Assembly (NCBI RefSeq): GCF_029909975.1 | Contig: NZ_CP094516.1 | Span: 3,534,001-3,598,000 of the forward strand | DNA: 64,000 nucleotides | Reading direction: 5' to 3' | Source: Bradyrhizobium sp. ISRA430 | GTDB taxonomy: Bacteria > Pseudomonadota > Alphaproteobacteria > Rhizobiales > Xanthobacteraceae | Part shown: positions 26,943 to 34,892 of the stretch, piece after piece | Layout: each line of letters starts with the position of its first letter | Position numbering within the stretch: the first letter of the stretch is position 1 | Position numbers and translations under genes: made by a program | Notes under the pieces: model-generated | Database searches by the model: none | What the model saw: the letters and a program-made list of their open reading frames with translations, nothing else | Told to the model about the DNA's origin: nothing

Positions 26943-28295
26943 ATGGCCAACGCCTTCTTCTCCGACCTGCTCGCCACGATCTCCGAGCGCGGCCGCACGC
27001 TGCTTCGCCGCGGGGATTCCTCCGACACAAAGCATGACGCCGACGGCCTGGTCGAGCTCTGCGAGGCGCTGCTGTCGGGACGGGGCGAAGCCTCGGGCAC
27101 CGCCATGGCGCGCGAGGTGCTCGACCTCTACCAGGACCTTGATGCGAAAGGACGCCGCGCTTTTTTCGAGGCGCTGGTGCGCGACTTCGGTCCGGACCCC
27201 GAGCGATTGGCCAAGGCGATCGAAAAATGGCGCGCCAAGTCCGGCGATGAGGACGCCAGCTCCCTGCACTTCGCTTCCGAGCCGCGCCGGCAGGAATTGA
27301 TTCGCCGCCTCAACCGCGCGCCCGGCGGCACCGGCGACCTGGTCAGCATGCGCGCCGACCTGCTCGGCATGATGAACGGGCGCACCGATCTCGCCGCGCT
27401 CGACCGCGACGTCGTCCATCTCCTTTCTTCGTGGTTCAACAGGGGGTTTCTCGTGCTGCGCAGGATCGACTGGTCGACCCCGGCCAACATCCTCGAAAAG
27501 ATCATCCGCTACGAGGCCGTGCACGAGATCAGCGACTGGGACGATTTGCGCCGCCGCATCGATCCGGTCGACCGCCGCTGCTACGCGTTCTTCCATCCCG
27601 CCATGGTCGACGAACCCCTGATCTTCGTCGAGGTGGCGCTGACCGAGACCATTCCCGGCGCGATCGCGCCGCTGCTCGCCGTCGACCGCCAGCATCTGCC
27701 TATCGAGCGCGCGCGCACCGCCGTGTTCTATTCGATCTCGAATACTCAGCGTGGCTTAGGGGGCATCTCCTTCGGCAGCTTCCTGATCAAGCAAGTGGTC
27801 GAGGAATTGCGCCGCGAACTGCCGAAGCTCGACAATTTCGTGACGCTGTCGCCGGTGCCGGGGTTCATGCAGTGGGTGAAGCAGGACAAGGACCTGCCCC
27901 TGTCGGCCGACGATCGCGAGATGCTGAAGCAGCTCGACGAGCCGAAATGGTTCGAGCATGCAGACGTCACCGCGCAGTTGCGCAGCGTGCTGGAGCCGCT
28001 TGCGGCCCATTATTTCCTGAAGGCGCGTACGCCGAAGGGCCGCCTGATCGACTCGGTCGCCCGCTTCCATCTCGGCAACGGCGCGCGGCTCGAGCGCATC
28101 AATTGGCTCGGCGATCTCTCCTCGAAGGGTCTGCGCGAGTCCGCCGGCATCATGGTCAACTACCTCTACCGTCTCGACGACATCGAGAAGAACCACGAGG
28201 CCTACGCCAATGACGGCGAGGTCGTGGCCTCCGGCGCGGTGAAGAAGCTGCTCAGGGGCGAAGGGCGGCGGCTCTTGGATATGCGGCTGTCGTAG
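26943..28295 (+). CDS. Malonyl-CoA decarboxylase
   Basis: The 450-residue protein matches the family in full: a helical N-terminal domain (residues 1-115) and an acyltransferase-like catalytic domain. The catalytic Ser lies in GGISFGSFLIKQV and the catalytic His in RFHLGNGARLERINW. It converts malonyl-CoA to acetyl-CoA and CO2. In rhizobia the enzyme (MatA) usually sits with malonyl-CoA synthetase (MatB) and a malonate carrier (MatC); neither is next to it here. So it may serve malonate use with partners elsewhere or turnover of malonyl-CoA. The ribosome site is weak. Confidence 0.93.
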   Translation: MANAFFSDLLATISERGRTLLRRGDSSDTKHDADGLVELCEALLSGRGEASGTAMAREVLDLYQDLDAKGRRAFFEALVRDFGPDPERLAKAIEKWRAKSGDEDASSLHFASEPRRQELIRRLNRAPGGTGDLVSMRADLLGMMNGRTDLAALDRDVVHLLSSWFNRGFLVLRRIDWSTPANILEKIIRYEAVHEISDWDDLRRRIDPVDRRCYAFFHPAMVDEPLIFVEVALTETIPGAIAPLLAVDRQHLPIERARTAVFYSISNTQRGLGGISFGSFLIKQVVEELRRELPKLDNFVTLSPVPGFMQWVKQDKDLPLSADDREMLKQLDEPKWFEHADVTAQLRSVLEPLAAHYFLKARTPKGRLIDSVARFHLGNGARLERINWLGDLSSKGLRESAGIMVNYLYRLDDIEKNHEAYANDGEVVASGAVKKLLRGEGRRLLDMRLS

Positions 28296-28318
28296 GAGAC
28301 TTCCTGCTCGCGCCACAT

Positions 28319-28398
28319 CGTCAATGCGAGCGCAGCGAAACAATCCAGACCGTCTCCGCGGAAAGATGCTGGATTGCTTCGCTGCGCTCGCAATGACG
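28319..28398. repeat. Palindromic intergenic repeat (type A)
   Basis: 30-base arms at 28319-28348 and 28369-28398, nearly perfect. It sits between the convergent malonyl-CoA decarboxylase and tartrate dehydratase genes and could act as a two-way transcription end. Confidence 0.88.
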
Positions 28399-28419
28399 GA
28401 GTGTACTGCAGCAGCCGGG

Positions 28420-29589
28420 CTACTCCGCCAGCGCCCTCATCTCCTTGTAGAGATCCGACTTGCCCTCGAAGCCGATGCCCGGCAGGTCCGGCATGGTGAT
28501 GTGGCCGTTCTCGACGCGCACGCCGTCGGGAAAGCCGCCATAGGGCTGGAACAGGTCGGGGTAGCTCTCATTGCCGCCGAGGCCGAGGCCGGCGGCGATG
28601 TTCAGCGACATCTGGTGGCCACCATGCGGGATGCAGCGGCTCGGTGACCAGCCATAGGTCTTCAGCACCTCCAGCGTGCGCTGGTATTCGCACAGGCCAT
28701 AGGACAGTGCGCAATCGAATTGCAGCCAGTCGCGGTCCGGCCGCATGCCGCCATAGCGGATCAGGTTGCGGGCATCCTGGTGGCTGAACAGATTTTCGCC
28801 GGTCGCCATCGGACCCGGATAGAACTCGGCGAGCGCAGCCTGCAGCGAATAGTCGAGGGGATCGCCGGCCTCCTCGTACCAGAACGACGGATAGTCCCGC
28901 AGCATTTTTGCATAGGCGATCGCGGTCTCCAGATCGAAGCGGCCATTGGCATCGACCGCAAGCTGCGCGTCCTTGCCGATCTCCTTGAGCACCGCCTCGA
29001 TCCGCGTGCGGTCCTCCTCGATCGGCGCGCCGCCGATCTTCATCTTGACGACGTTGTAGCCGCGATCGAGATAACCGCGCATTTCGCCGCGCAGCATCGA
29101 GAGGTCCTTGCCCGGATAGTAATAGCCGCCCGCGGCATAGACGAAGACGCGCGGATTGGCTTTGACGCCGTGGCGCTCGGCGAGCAGGCGGAACAGCGGC
29201 TTGCCGGCGATCTTCGCCACCGCATCCCACACCGCCATATCGATGGTGCCGACCGCGACCGAGCGCTCGCCATGACCGCCCGGCTTCTCGTTGGTCATCA
29301 TCGCGGCCCAGACCTTGTCCGGATCGAGATTGTCGCCGGCCGCGTTGAGCAGCGACTTCTGGTCGGCTTCCAGAATGCGCGAGGCAAAGCGCTCGCGGAT
29401 CAGGCCGCCCTGCCCATAGCGGCCGTTGGAATTGAAGCCGTAGCCGACGACACGCTTGCCGTCGCGCACCACGTCGGTGACGACGGCAACGAGGCTCGTC
29501 GTCATCTTGGTGAAGTCGATATAGGCGTTGCGGATCGGCGAGGAGATCGGCTTGGTGATTTCGCGGACGTCGACAATGCGGACGGACAT
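28420..29589 (-). CDS. tarD: D(-)-tartrate dehydratase (enolase superfamily)
   Basis: The 389-residue protein carries the mandelate racemase group residues at exactly the positions I recall for Bradyrhizobium TarD: K182 and K184 (VKMK), metal ligands D213, E239 and E265, and H322 (CIPHGGH). That enzyme dehydrates D-tartrate to oxaloacetate with Mg2+. The distinctive N-terminus (ITKPISSPIRNAYIDF) also fits. It would feed plant-derived tartrate into the TCA cycle. There is no clear Shine-Dalgarno before the ATG. The D-tartrate carrier is not evident next to it. Confidence 0.9.
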   Translation of the reverse strand: MSVRIVDVREITKPISSPIRNAYIDFTKMTTSLVAVVTDVVRDGKRVVGYGFNSNGRYGQGGLIRERFASRILEADQKSLLNAAGDNLDPDKVWAAMMTNEKPGGHGERSVAVGTIDMAVWDAVAKIAGKPLFRLLAERHGVKANPRVFVYAAGGYYYPGKDLSMLRGEMRGYLDRGYNVVKMKIGGAPIEEDRTRIEAVLKEIGKDAQLAVDANGRFDLETAIAYAKMLRDYPSFWYEEAGDPLDYSLQAALAEFYPGPMATGENLFSHQDARNLIRYGGMRPDRDWLQFDCALSYGLCEYQRTLEVLKTYGWSPSRCIPHGGHQMSLNIAAGLGLGGNESYPDLFQPYGGFPDGVRVENGHITMPDLPGIGFEGKSDLYKEMRALAE

Positions 29590-29622
29590 GGGGGGTTAGC
29601 TTTCAGTAATCGAGGAGGACTT

Positions 29623-29802
29623 CCGTCATTACGAGCGAAGCGAAGCAATCCAGACTGTCAGTTCCTCATCCTGAGGAGCGCGGAACGCGCGTCTCGAAGG
29701 ATGAATGGCCCCGCTGTTGGCCTCGCCCTTGGAGACGCCGCGCAAGCGCGGCTCCTCAGGGTGAGGGTCTTCTGGATTGCTTCGCTTCGCTCGCAATGAC
29801 GG
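29623..29802. repeat. Nested repeat: type A palindrome interrupted by type B
   Basis: Type A arms (29623-29654 and 29771-29802; 31 of 32 bases match as inverted copies) are pushed 116 bases apart by a type B block. That block starts CCTCATCCTGAGGAGCGCGG and ends GGCTCCTCAGGGTGAGG. A free type B copy lies at 37089-37148. The arrangement looks like insertion of one repeat into another. Confidence 0.85.
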
Positions 29803-29813
29803 TGGTTGGACCT

Positions 29814-30056
29814 TTACTTCTTATCCCTGAAGTACGGCTCCACGGGCCCGTGCACCTTGATGGTGAGCGGGTTGCCGTAGCGATCCTTGGCGTTGCCCGC
29901 GGTGACGCGGACCCAGCCTTCGCTGACGCAGTACTCCTCGACATTGGTCTTCTCGATGCCCTTGAAGCGGATGCCGACATCGCGCGAAAGGACGTCCGCG
30001 TTGTAGTACGGGCTGTTCGGGTCGACCGACAGGCGGTCAGGCAATTCGTCGCTCAT
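29814..30056 (-). CDS. DUF3297 family protein
   Basis: An 80-residue cytoplasmic protein starting at the ATG at 30056 (MSDELPDRLSVDPNSPYYN). The body (GIRFKGIEKTNVEEYCVSEGW, then DRYGNPLTIKVHGPVEP) is the pattern I associate with the uncharacterised DUF3297 family. No function is known for it. It lies 11 bases after the glutathione peroxidase stop and so is probably the last gene of the amidase/peroxidase operon. Confidence 0.78.
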   Translation of the reverse strand: MSDELPDRLSVDPNSPYYNADVLSRDVGIRFKGIEKTNVEEYCVSEGWVRVTAGNAKDRYGNPLTIKVHGPVEPYFRDKK

Positions 30057-30067
30057 GATTGTCTCGC

Positions 30068-30544
30068 TCACAACAGTGTTTCGATTTGGTGCCGCAATCC
30101 TTCGGGCCGCGCGGTCGGTGCGTAGCGCGCGACCACCTTGCCGGCGCGATCCACCAGGAATTTGGTGAAATTCCATTTGATGGAGGCACCTAAAAGGCCG
30201 GATTGCTGGCGTTTCAAGTACTCATACAGGGGATGCGCATTAGCACCGTTGACGTCGATCTTCTCGAACAGAGGAAAAGTGACGTCGTAGTTGGTCGAGC
30301 AGAACTCCTGTATCTCGCTCGCCTGTCCCGGCTCCTGTCCACCGAACTGGTTGCAGGGAAAGCCGAGCACCGAGAAGCCGCGCGGCGAGAAGTCGCGATA
30401 GAGATCCTCAAGGCCGCGATATTGCGGGGTGAAGCCGCATTTGCTCGCGGTGTTGACGATCAACAGCACTTGTCCTTCGAAGCGCCGCATCGGCACCTCC
30501 TCGCCGGCGAGCGAGTTGGCCTTGTACTCGTAGATGGCCGACAT
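30068..30544 (-). CDS. Glutathione peroxidase family protein (Cys type)
   Basis: A 158-residue thioredoxin-fold peroxidase with all signature elements: peroxidatic Cys36 in NTASKCGFTPQY, the Gln of FPCNQFGGQEPG, and the Trp of KWNFTKFLVD. It is the cysteine, not selenocysteine, form, so it most likely reduces hydroperoxides using thioredoxin. There is no signal peptide, so it is cytoplasmic. The start codon is 2 bases from the amidase stop, which means tight coupling, and the DUF3297 gene follows after 11 bases. Confidence 0.92.
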   Translation of the reverse strand: MSAIYEYKANSLAGEEVPMRRFEGQVLLIVNTASKCGFTPQYRGLEDLYRDFSPRGFSVLGFPCNQFGGQEPGQASEIQEFCSTNYDVTFPLFEKIDVNGANAHPLYEYLKRQQSGLLGASIKWNFTKFLVDRAGKVVARYAPTARPEGLRHQIETLL

Positions 30545-30546
30545 CG

Positions 30547-31947
30547 TCAGCCCACGGGGTCGATCGGCGATGGCGGTACGCCGCCCGCCTCGATCGCCTC
30601 GCCCGCAAGCAGGCAGAGGTCCTCACGATAGCGCCCGGACACCACATGCACGCCGACCGGAGCCTTGCCGACGAGCCCCGTCGAGACCACGAGGCCCGGC
30701 AGTCCCATGAAGGGAATGGCGATCTGCGGCAGTTGCGCCTCCCAGACGCGCTTGAAGGACTCATCGTCCTTGCGGTCGAGATGATCCGGGAACGGCAATT
30801 CGCCGGAGACCGGCGTCAGCACCACCGCATATTTTTCGAAGAACAGCATCCATTCGCGGGTCAGCGTGGCGCGGCGGGTCAGCGCCTTCGCGTAAGCGGC
30901 CTGATCGAACGGCGTGACCTTGGCGCGGTTGCCGCGCAGGCATGCAAGCGCGCCGGGATCGCCCTCACGCTCGGCGGCCTCCAACTGCGCCTCGTAGCCG
31001 TCGCCGAGCCAGAGCTTTGTTTGCCACTCGACCGCTTCACGCATCGGCGGCGTGTTCTCGATCACATCGACAGTCCAGCCGGCGCGCTCCAGCCGCTTGC
31101 CGGCATCGCTCACCGCCGCCTTCACCTCCGGTGCGGTCGCGAGCCCATCGGGGTTGAGGCAGAGCGCGGCGCGCTTCGGCCGCTCAGGGCCTTCCAGCGG
31201 AACCGGCACCCACCAGGGATCGCGGATGTCGCGCGCCGCCATCGCGGCTAGCGAAATCCGCAAGTCGTTGACGGTGCGCGCCAGCGGCCCCGACACTGCA
31301 CTGATCTGCGGACCGATCGGGCGCTCTGGCAGCGCCGGGTTGAAGGCGGGAATGCGGCCCATGGTTGGGCGCAGGCCGTGCACGCCGCAGGCATAGGCCG
31401 GATATCGGATCGATCCGGCGATGTCGGTGCCATGGGCGATGTGGCCGATGCCCGCCGCAACCGCCGAGCCGGCGCCGCCCGACGAGCCGCCGGGGGTCAG
31501 CGAAGCGTCGCGGGGGTTCCTGGTGTCGCCGTGCACGAGATTGGTGGTGAACCAGCGATAGGAAAAGGCCGGGCAATTGGTGCGGCCGAGCAGGATGGCG
31601 CCCGCTTTCCGGAAATTGGCGACCACCGGATTGTCCTCGCGCGCGATCAGGTCGCGCTGCAGCTTGAGGCCGTTGGTGGTGGCAAAGCCGACCTGGTCGA
31701 CGTTGGCCTTGATGGTGACGGGCACGCCGGCCAGCACGCCGGGGTCCTCGCCGCGGGCGATCGCGGCATCGACGGCATCCGCCTGCTTGAGCACGTCTTC
31801 CGGCCGGTGGTCGACCACTGCATTGAGCTTGGGATTGACGGCGTCGAGCCGGGCGAGCCCAGCCGTTGCTGCCTCCCTGGCGGAGACCTTCCTGGATTTG
31901 ACGAGGGTGGCGAGGTCGGCGGCCGACAGGCGCCAGAGATCTTGCAT
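30547..31947 (-). CDS. Amidase (amidase-signature family)
   Basis: The 466-residue protein has the Ser-cisSer-Lys triad of the family: K80 (GVPVTIK), the Ser pair 155/156 in TPGGSSGG, and S179 in DIAGSIRYPA. Length and the Gly-Ser-rich core agree. These enzymes hydrolyse a wide range of carboxamides to acid and ammonia, and sequence alone does not give the substrate. It lacks the motifs expected of GatA partners (no gatC or gatB nearby), so a free-standing catabolic amidase is likely. It heads the operon with glutathione peroxidase and DUF3297. Confidence 0.9.
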   Translation of the reverse strand: MQDLWRLSAADLATLVKSRKVSAREAATAGLARLDAVNPKLNAVVDHRPEDVLKQADAVDAAIARGEDPGVLAGVPVTIKANVDQVGFATTNGLKLQRDLIAREDNPVVANFRKAGAILLGRTNCPAFSYRWFTTNLVHGDTRNPRDASLTPGGSSGGAGSAVAAGIGHIAHGTDIAGSIRYPAYACGVHGLRPTMGRIPAFNPALPERPIGPQISAVSGPLARTVNDLRISLAAMAARDIRDPWWVPVPLEGPERPKRAALCLNPDGLATAPEVKAAVSDAGKRLERAGWTVDVIENTPPMREAVEWQTKLWLGDGYEAQLEAAEREGDPGALACLRGNRAKVTPFDQAAYAKALTRRATLTREWMLFFEKYAVVLTPVSGELPFPDHLDRKDDESFKRVWEAQLPQIAIPFMGLPGLVVSTGLVGKAPVGVHVVSGRYREDLCLLAGEAIEAGGVPPSPIDPVG

Positions 31948-32032
31948 GACGTGCTCCGTTTGATCGGCGTGTTTTAACGCCGGTCACGCGGCAAAGCCAT
32001 GCGGATTTCGCAGGGGCGAAGGCGTGCCGCTA

Positions 32033-32126
32033 AAGCGCGATGGGATCGCGCTTTAGGTTATTGTTTGGGCATGATCTTTTCGGAAAACTGCGGCACACTT
32101 CTCCGGATCATGTCTCCGGATCATGC
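32033..32126. repeat. Intergenic repeat (type C)
   Basis: AAAGCGCGATGGGATCGCGCTTT forms the first stem; TATTGTTTGGGCATGATC follows, and the end carries a duplicated CCGGATCATG. It matches the copies at 4440-4507 and 6648-6776 and fills the gap between the amidase and the DUF6894 gene. Confidence 0.8.
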
Positions 32127-32127
32127 C

Positions 32128-32385
32128 CTAATGCCTGGTCGCGGAGCGGTCCGGAATATCCAGAAGCGCCTCGGTAAACGGAAACTCCAGCACGATCTCG
32201 CCATCGACGTCGGTGACCTCGATGACGGCCTCGAGCAGGGCCGGCTGGGCCCCCTCCGATTTCAACACTTCCAGGATCATCTGACGGGCGACCTCCCAGG
32301 CACGATCCGGGTTGCGCAGGTCCTCGCCGTCAGGATCCACGATCAATTCGTCGCCGATGCGGGTGTTGAAGAAGTATCTGGGCAT
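32128..32385 (-). CDS. DUF6894-type small protein
   Basis: The ATG at 32385 gives an 85-residue protein (MPRYFFNTRIGDELIVDPDG...). The opening MPRYFF, an acidic D-G-E-D-L turn and the helix NPDRAWEVARQMI are typical of a small family abundant in Bradyrhizobium (DUF6894), function unknown. It is divergent from pqqA with 280 bases between them. Confidence 0.72.
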   Translation of the reverse strand: MPRYFFNTRIGDELIVDPDGEDLRNPDRAWEVARQMILEVLKSEGAQPALLEAVIEVTDVDGEIVLEFPFTEALLDIPDRSATRH

Positions 32386-32665
32386 GCCTGATCCAATGGG
32401 GTCGCCTGTAGCGGATTGAAAGCCGCCTTGCACTCACAACTGGTTTATCCGGACAGGGATTGCGACCCATCGTCGTTCTTAGCATGAGGTTGTCTTGCTG
32501 TTTTTGCGTCATCTCCGCGGCGGGTTCGTGCCTTCCGTGTTTGCGGCGCAGCATCGCAGCCTGCCTACTACCTAGGTCTCGGAAGATTTCACTGGCGAAC
32601 TTTTCTGCCCGCACTAACTTATGGGCGGGCGGATACGTCCGATTTCTCAGAAAAGGAGAGCCACA

Positions 32666-32746
32666 ATGGCCTGGAAGGCACCAAGGATCGTCGAAGTGCC
32701 ATGCGGCATGGAAATCAACATGTATGTGAGCGCCACCCGCAAATAA
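32666..32746 (+). CDS. pqqA: PQQ precursor peptide PqqA
   Basis: A 26-residue peptide (MAWKAPRIVEVPCGMEINMY then VSATRK). Glu16 and Tyr20, spaced E-x-x-x-Y, are the two residues that become the carbon skeleton of pyrroloquinoline quinone. AAGGAGAG lies 6-8 bases upstream. It precedes pqqB by 116 bases on the same strand. The gap may allow separate control of the abundant peptide and the enzymes, as seen in other bacteria. Confidence 0.95.
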   Translation: MAWKAPRIVEVPCGMEINMYVSATRK

Positions 32747-32862
32747 GGGCGGCAATTTCACGTTGCGCGCAGGTGGATCCTTCGGGTGCGCCACGTCCCC
32801 GGACGAAGGGATTTGTGTCAGCCTGAGATCCACCGCGACACGTGCTTCCAGGAGACGGATTT

Positions 32863-33792
32863 ATGCTTCGCGTCGTCGTCCTGGGCGCCGCAGCGGGCGG
32901 CGGAGTCCCGCAGTGGAACTGCGGTTGCGCAGGCTGCCGTGCAGCGCGCGCTGAATCTCATGGATTGCAGAGAACCCAGGCGTCGGTCGCCTTCAGTGGC
33001 GACGGCGCGCACTGGTTCCTGATCAACGCATCGCCCGATCTCAGACAGCAGTTGAACGCCACGCCGCAGCTACACCCCAAGGCAGGTGCCTTGCGCCACA
33101 CGCCGATCGCGGGCGTGATCCTGACCAACGGCGAGGTCGATGCGGTTGCGGGCCTGCTTTCGATGCGCGAGGGCTCGCCCTTCACGGTCTACGCGCATGA
33201 GAAGGTGCTGGCGATCCTGAAAGCTAACAGCATCTTCAACGTGCTGAACGAGAAGAACGTACGGCGGCAGCCGATCGGCATCAGCGAGCCGTTCGAGCCG
33301 CGGCTTCCCGACGGAGCACGCTCTGGCATCGAGGTGCTCCCCTTCGCGGTGCCCGGCAAGTCGGCCTGGTATCTGGAAGGCAAGGCGCATCCCGGCGGCG
33401 AGGTCGGCGACGGCGATACGCTTGGCCTGAAGGTCACGGACAAGTCGACCGGCAAGAGCTTTTACTTCCTCGCCGCCTGCGCCGAGGTCACCGATGCGCT
33501 CAAGTCCGAGATCGACGGCGCAGCGCTGTTGTTCTTCGACGGCACGGTGTGGCGCGACGACGAGATGATCAAGGCCGGCCTCGGCCACAAGACCGGCAAG
33601 AGCATGGGACATATCGCGATGTCCGGCGACGGCGGCGCGATCGCCCGGCTCGCTGATCTAAATATCGACAGGAAGATATTTCTGCATATCAATAACTCGA
33701 ATCCGGCGCTGCTGCCCGGCTCAATCGAGCGCAAGGCCGCCGAGGAGGCGGGCTGGCAGATACCCGCTGACGGAACGGAGATCGTGCTGTGA
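32863..33792 (+). CDS. pqqB: PQQ biosynthesis protein PqqB (metallo-beta-lactamase fold)
   Basis: Start at the ATG at 32863 with GGAG upstream; 309 residues, the normal PqqB length. The N-terminus has the family pattern GAAAGGGVPQWNCGCAGC. PqqB is a metallo-beta-lactamase-fold iron enzyme reported to hydroxylate a tyrosine-derived intermediate of PQQ. Its stop overlaps the GTG start of pqqC by 4 bases (GTGA), so translation is coupled. Confidence 0.95.
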   Translation: MLRVVVLGAAAGGGVPQWNCGCAGCRAARAESHGLQRTQASVAFSGDGAHWFLINASPDLRQQLNATPQLHPKAGALRHTPIAGVILTNGEVDAVAGLLSMREGSPFTVYAHEKVLAILKANSIFNVLNEKNVRRQPIGISEPFEPRLPDGARSGIEVLPFAVPGKSAWYLEGKAHPGGEVGDGDTLGLKVTDKSTGKSFYFLAACAEVTDALKSEIDGAALLFFDGTVWRDDEMIKAGLGHKTGKSMGHIAMSGDGGAIARLADLNIDRKIFLHINNSNPALLPGSIERKAAEEAGWQIPADGTEIVL

Positions 33793-34568
33793 ATGCCGCG
33801 TCAATGACAGGAATGACCGCGCTCTCGATCGGCAAGGACTTGAGGCTCAATTCGGCCGAGGAGCTCGAGGCGACGCTGCGCCACATCGGCGCCACGCGCT
33901 ATCACAGCCTGCATCCGTTCCATAAGTTGCTGCACGGCGGCAAGCTGAACAAGGGCCAGGTGCAGGCCTGGGCGCTGAACCGCTACTATTACCAGAGCAC
34001 GATCCCGATCAAGGATGCGGTGGTGATCTCGCGCTTCCGCGACCGCGCCACGCGGCTGGAATGGCGCCACCGCATCGAGGACCATGACGGCGACGTTGGC
34101 AGCGAGGGCGGCATCGAGCGTTGGCTGAAGCTGACCGAGGGCCTCGGTCTCGACACCGCCTATGTGGAATCGACCGAAGGCATTTTGCCGGCGACGCGTT
34201 TTGCGGTCGAAGCCTATGTCCACTACTGCCGCGAAAAAAGCCCGCTGGAGGCGATCGCCTCCTCGCTCACCGAACTGTTCGCGCCGAACCTGCACGAAGA
34301 GCGCATCTCCGGCATGCTGGAGCACTACGACTTCGTCAATCCAGACATCATGAGCTACTTCAAGCGGCGCCTGGCGCAGGCCCCGCGCGATGCCGGCTTC
34401 GCGCTCGACTATGTCAAGGCACATGCGAAGACGCCGGAGGAACGCGCCGCCGTCTGCAATGCGCTGATCTTCAAGACCAACGTGCTGTGGGTGCAGCTCG
34501 ATGCGCTCTACCACGCCTATGTCGAGGGCCACATTCCGCCGGGCGCATTCGTGCCCAAAGCGAGCTAA
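33789..34568 (+). CDS. pqqC: Pyrroloquinoline-quinone synthase PqqC
   Basis: A 259-residue all-helical protein beginning at a GTG (33789) that overlaps the pqqB stop. Characteristic segments are HPFHKLLHGGKLNKGQVQAW, NRYYYQ and RHRIEDHDG. PqqC performs the last step, cofactor-free ring closure and oxidation of the precursor to PQQ using O2. An internal ATG at 33804 or 33813 is also possible, but the GTG keeps the overlapping junction. pqqD follows after 12 bases. Confidence 0.95.
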   Translation: MNAASMTGMTALSIGKDLRLNSAEELEATLRHIGATRYHSLHPFHKLLHGGKLNKGQVQAWALNRYYYQSTIPIKDAVVISRFRDRATRLEWRHRIEDHDGDVGSEGGIERWLKLTEGLGLDTAYVESTEGILPATRFAVEAYVHYCREKSPLEAIASSLTELFAPNLHEERISGMLEHYDFVNPDIMSYFKRRLAQAPRDAGFALDYVKAHAKTPEERAAVCNALIFKTNVLWVQLDALYHAYVEGHIPPGAFVPKAS

Positions 34569-34580
34569 GAGGAACCAGCG

Positions 34581-34892
34581 ATGGCCGGGCCGCGTCACAT
34601 CAGCGTCAGCGAAACGAGCCGCCCCGTGCTGCCGCGGCATGCCAAGCTGAAATACGACGAGACGCGACAGGTCTGGGTGATCCTGGCTCCGGAACGGGTG
34701 CTGGCGCCGGACGAGATCGCGGTCGAAGTGCTGCAGCTCTGCAACGGCGAGCGCAGCGTCAGCGACGTCGCGGACCAATTGGCCGCGAAATACGCCGCGC
34801 CGCGCGAGGCGATCCTCACCGACGTCGTCGCCATGCTCCAGGATCTCGCCGACAAGGGCTTTCTCACCGAGGCCCGGGAGAAGACGCCATGA
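34581..34892 (+). CDS. pqqD: PqqA-binding chaperone PqqD
   Basis: A 103-residue winged-helix protein; AGAGGAA precedes the ATG. PqqD binds the PqqA peptide and presents it to the radical SAM enzyme PqqE. Family features are PVLPRHAKLKYDETRQVWVI and ELCNGE-like VLQLCNGERSVSDVADQL. The ATGA overlap with pqqE supports coupled production of the two partners as separate proteins (they are fused in some bacteria). Confidence 0.95.
   Translation: MAGPRHISVSETSRPVLPRHAKLKYDETRQVWVILAPERVLAPDEIAVEVLQLCNGERSVSDVADQLAAKYAAPREAILTDVVAMLQDLADKGFLTEAREKTP

Noticed and set aside
26943..28295. matABC malonate operon
   Set aside because: Only the decarboxylase is here; the flanking genes are not a malonyl-CoA synthetase or a malonate carrier.
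29814..31947. Amidase as GatA of the tRNA amidotransferase
   Set aside because: No gatB or gatC neighbour, and it is operonic with a glutathione peroxidase; a free amidase fits better.
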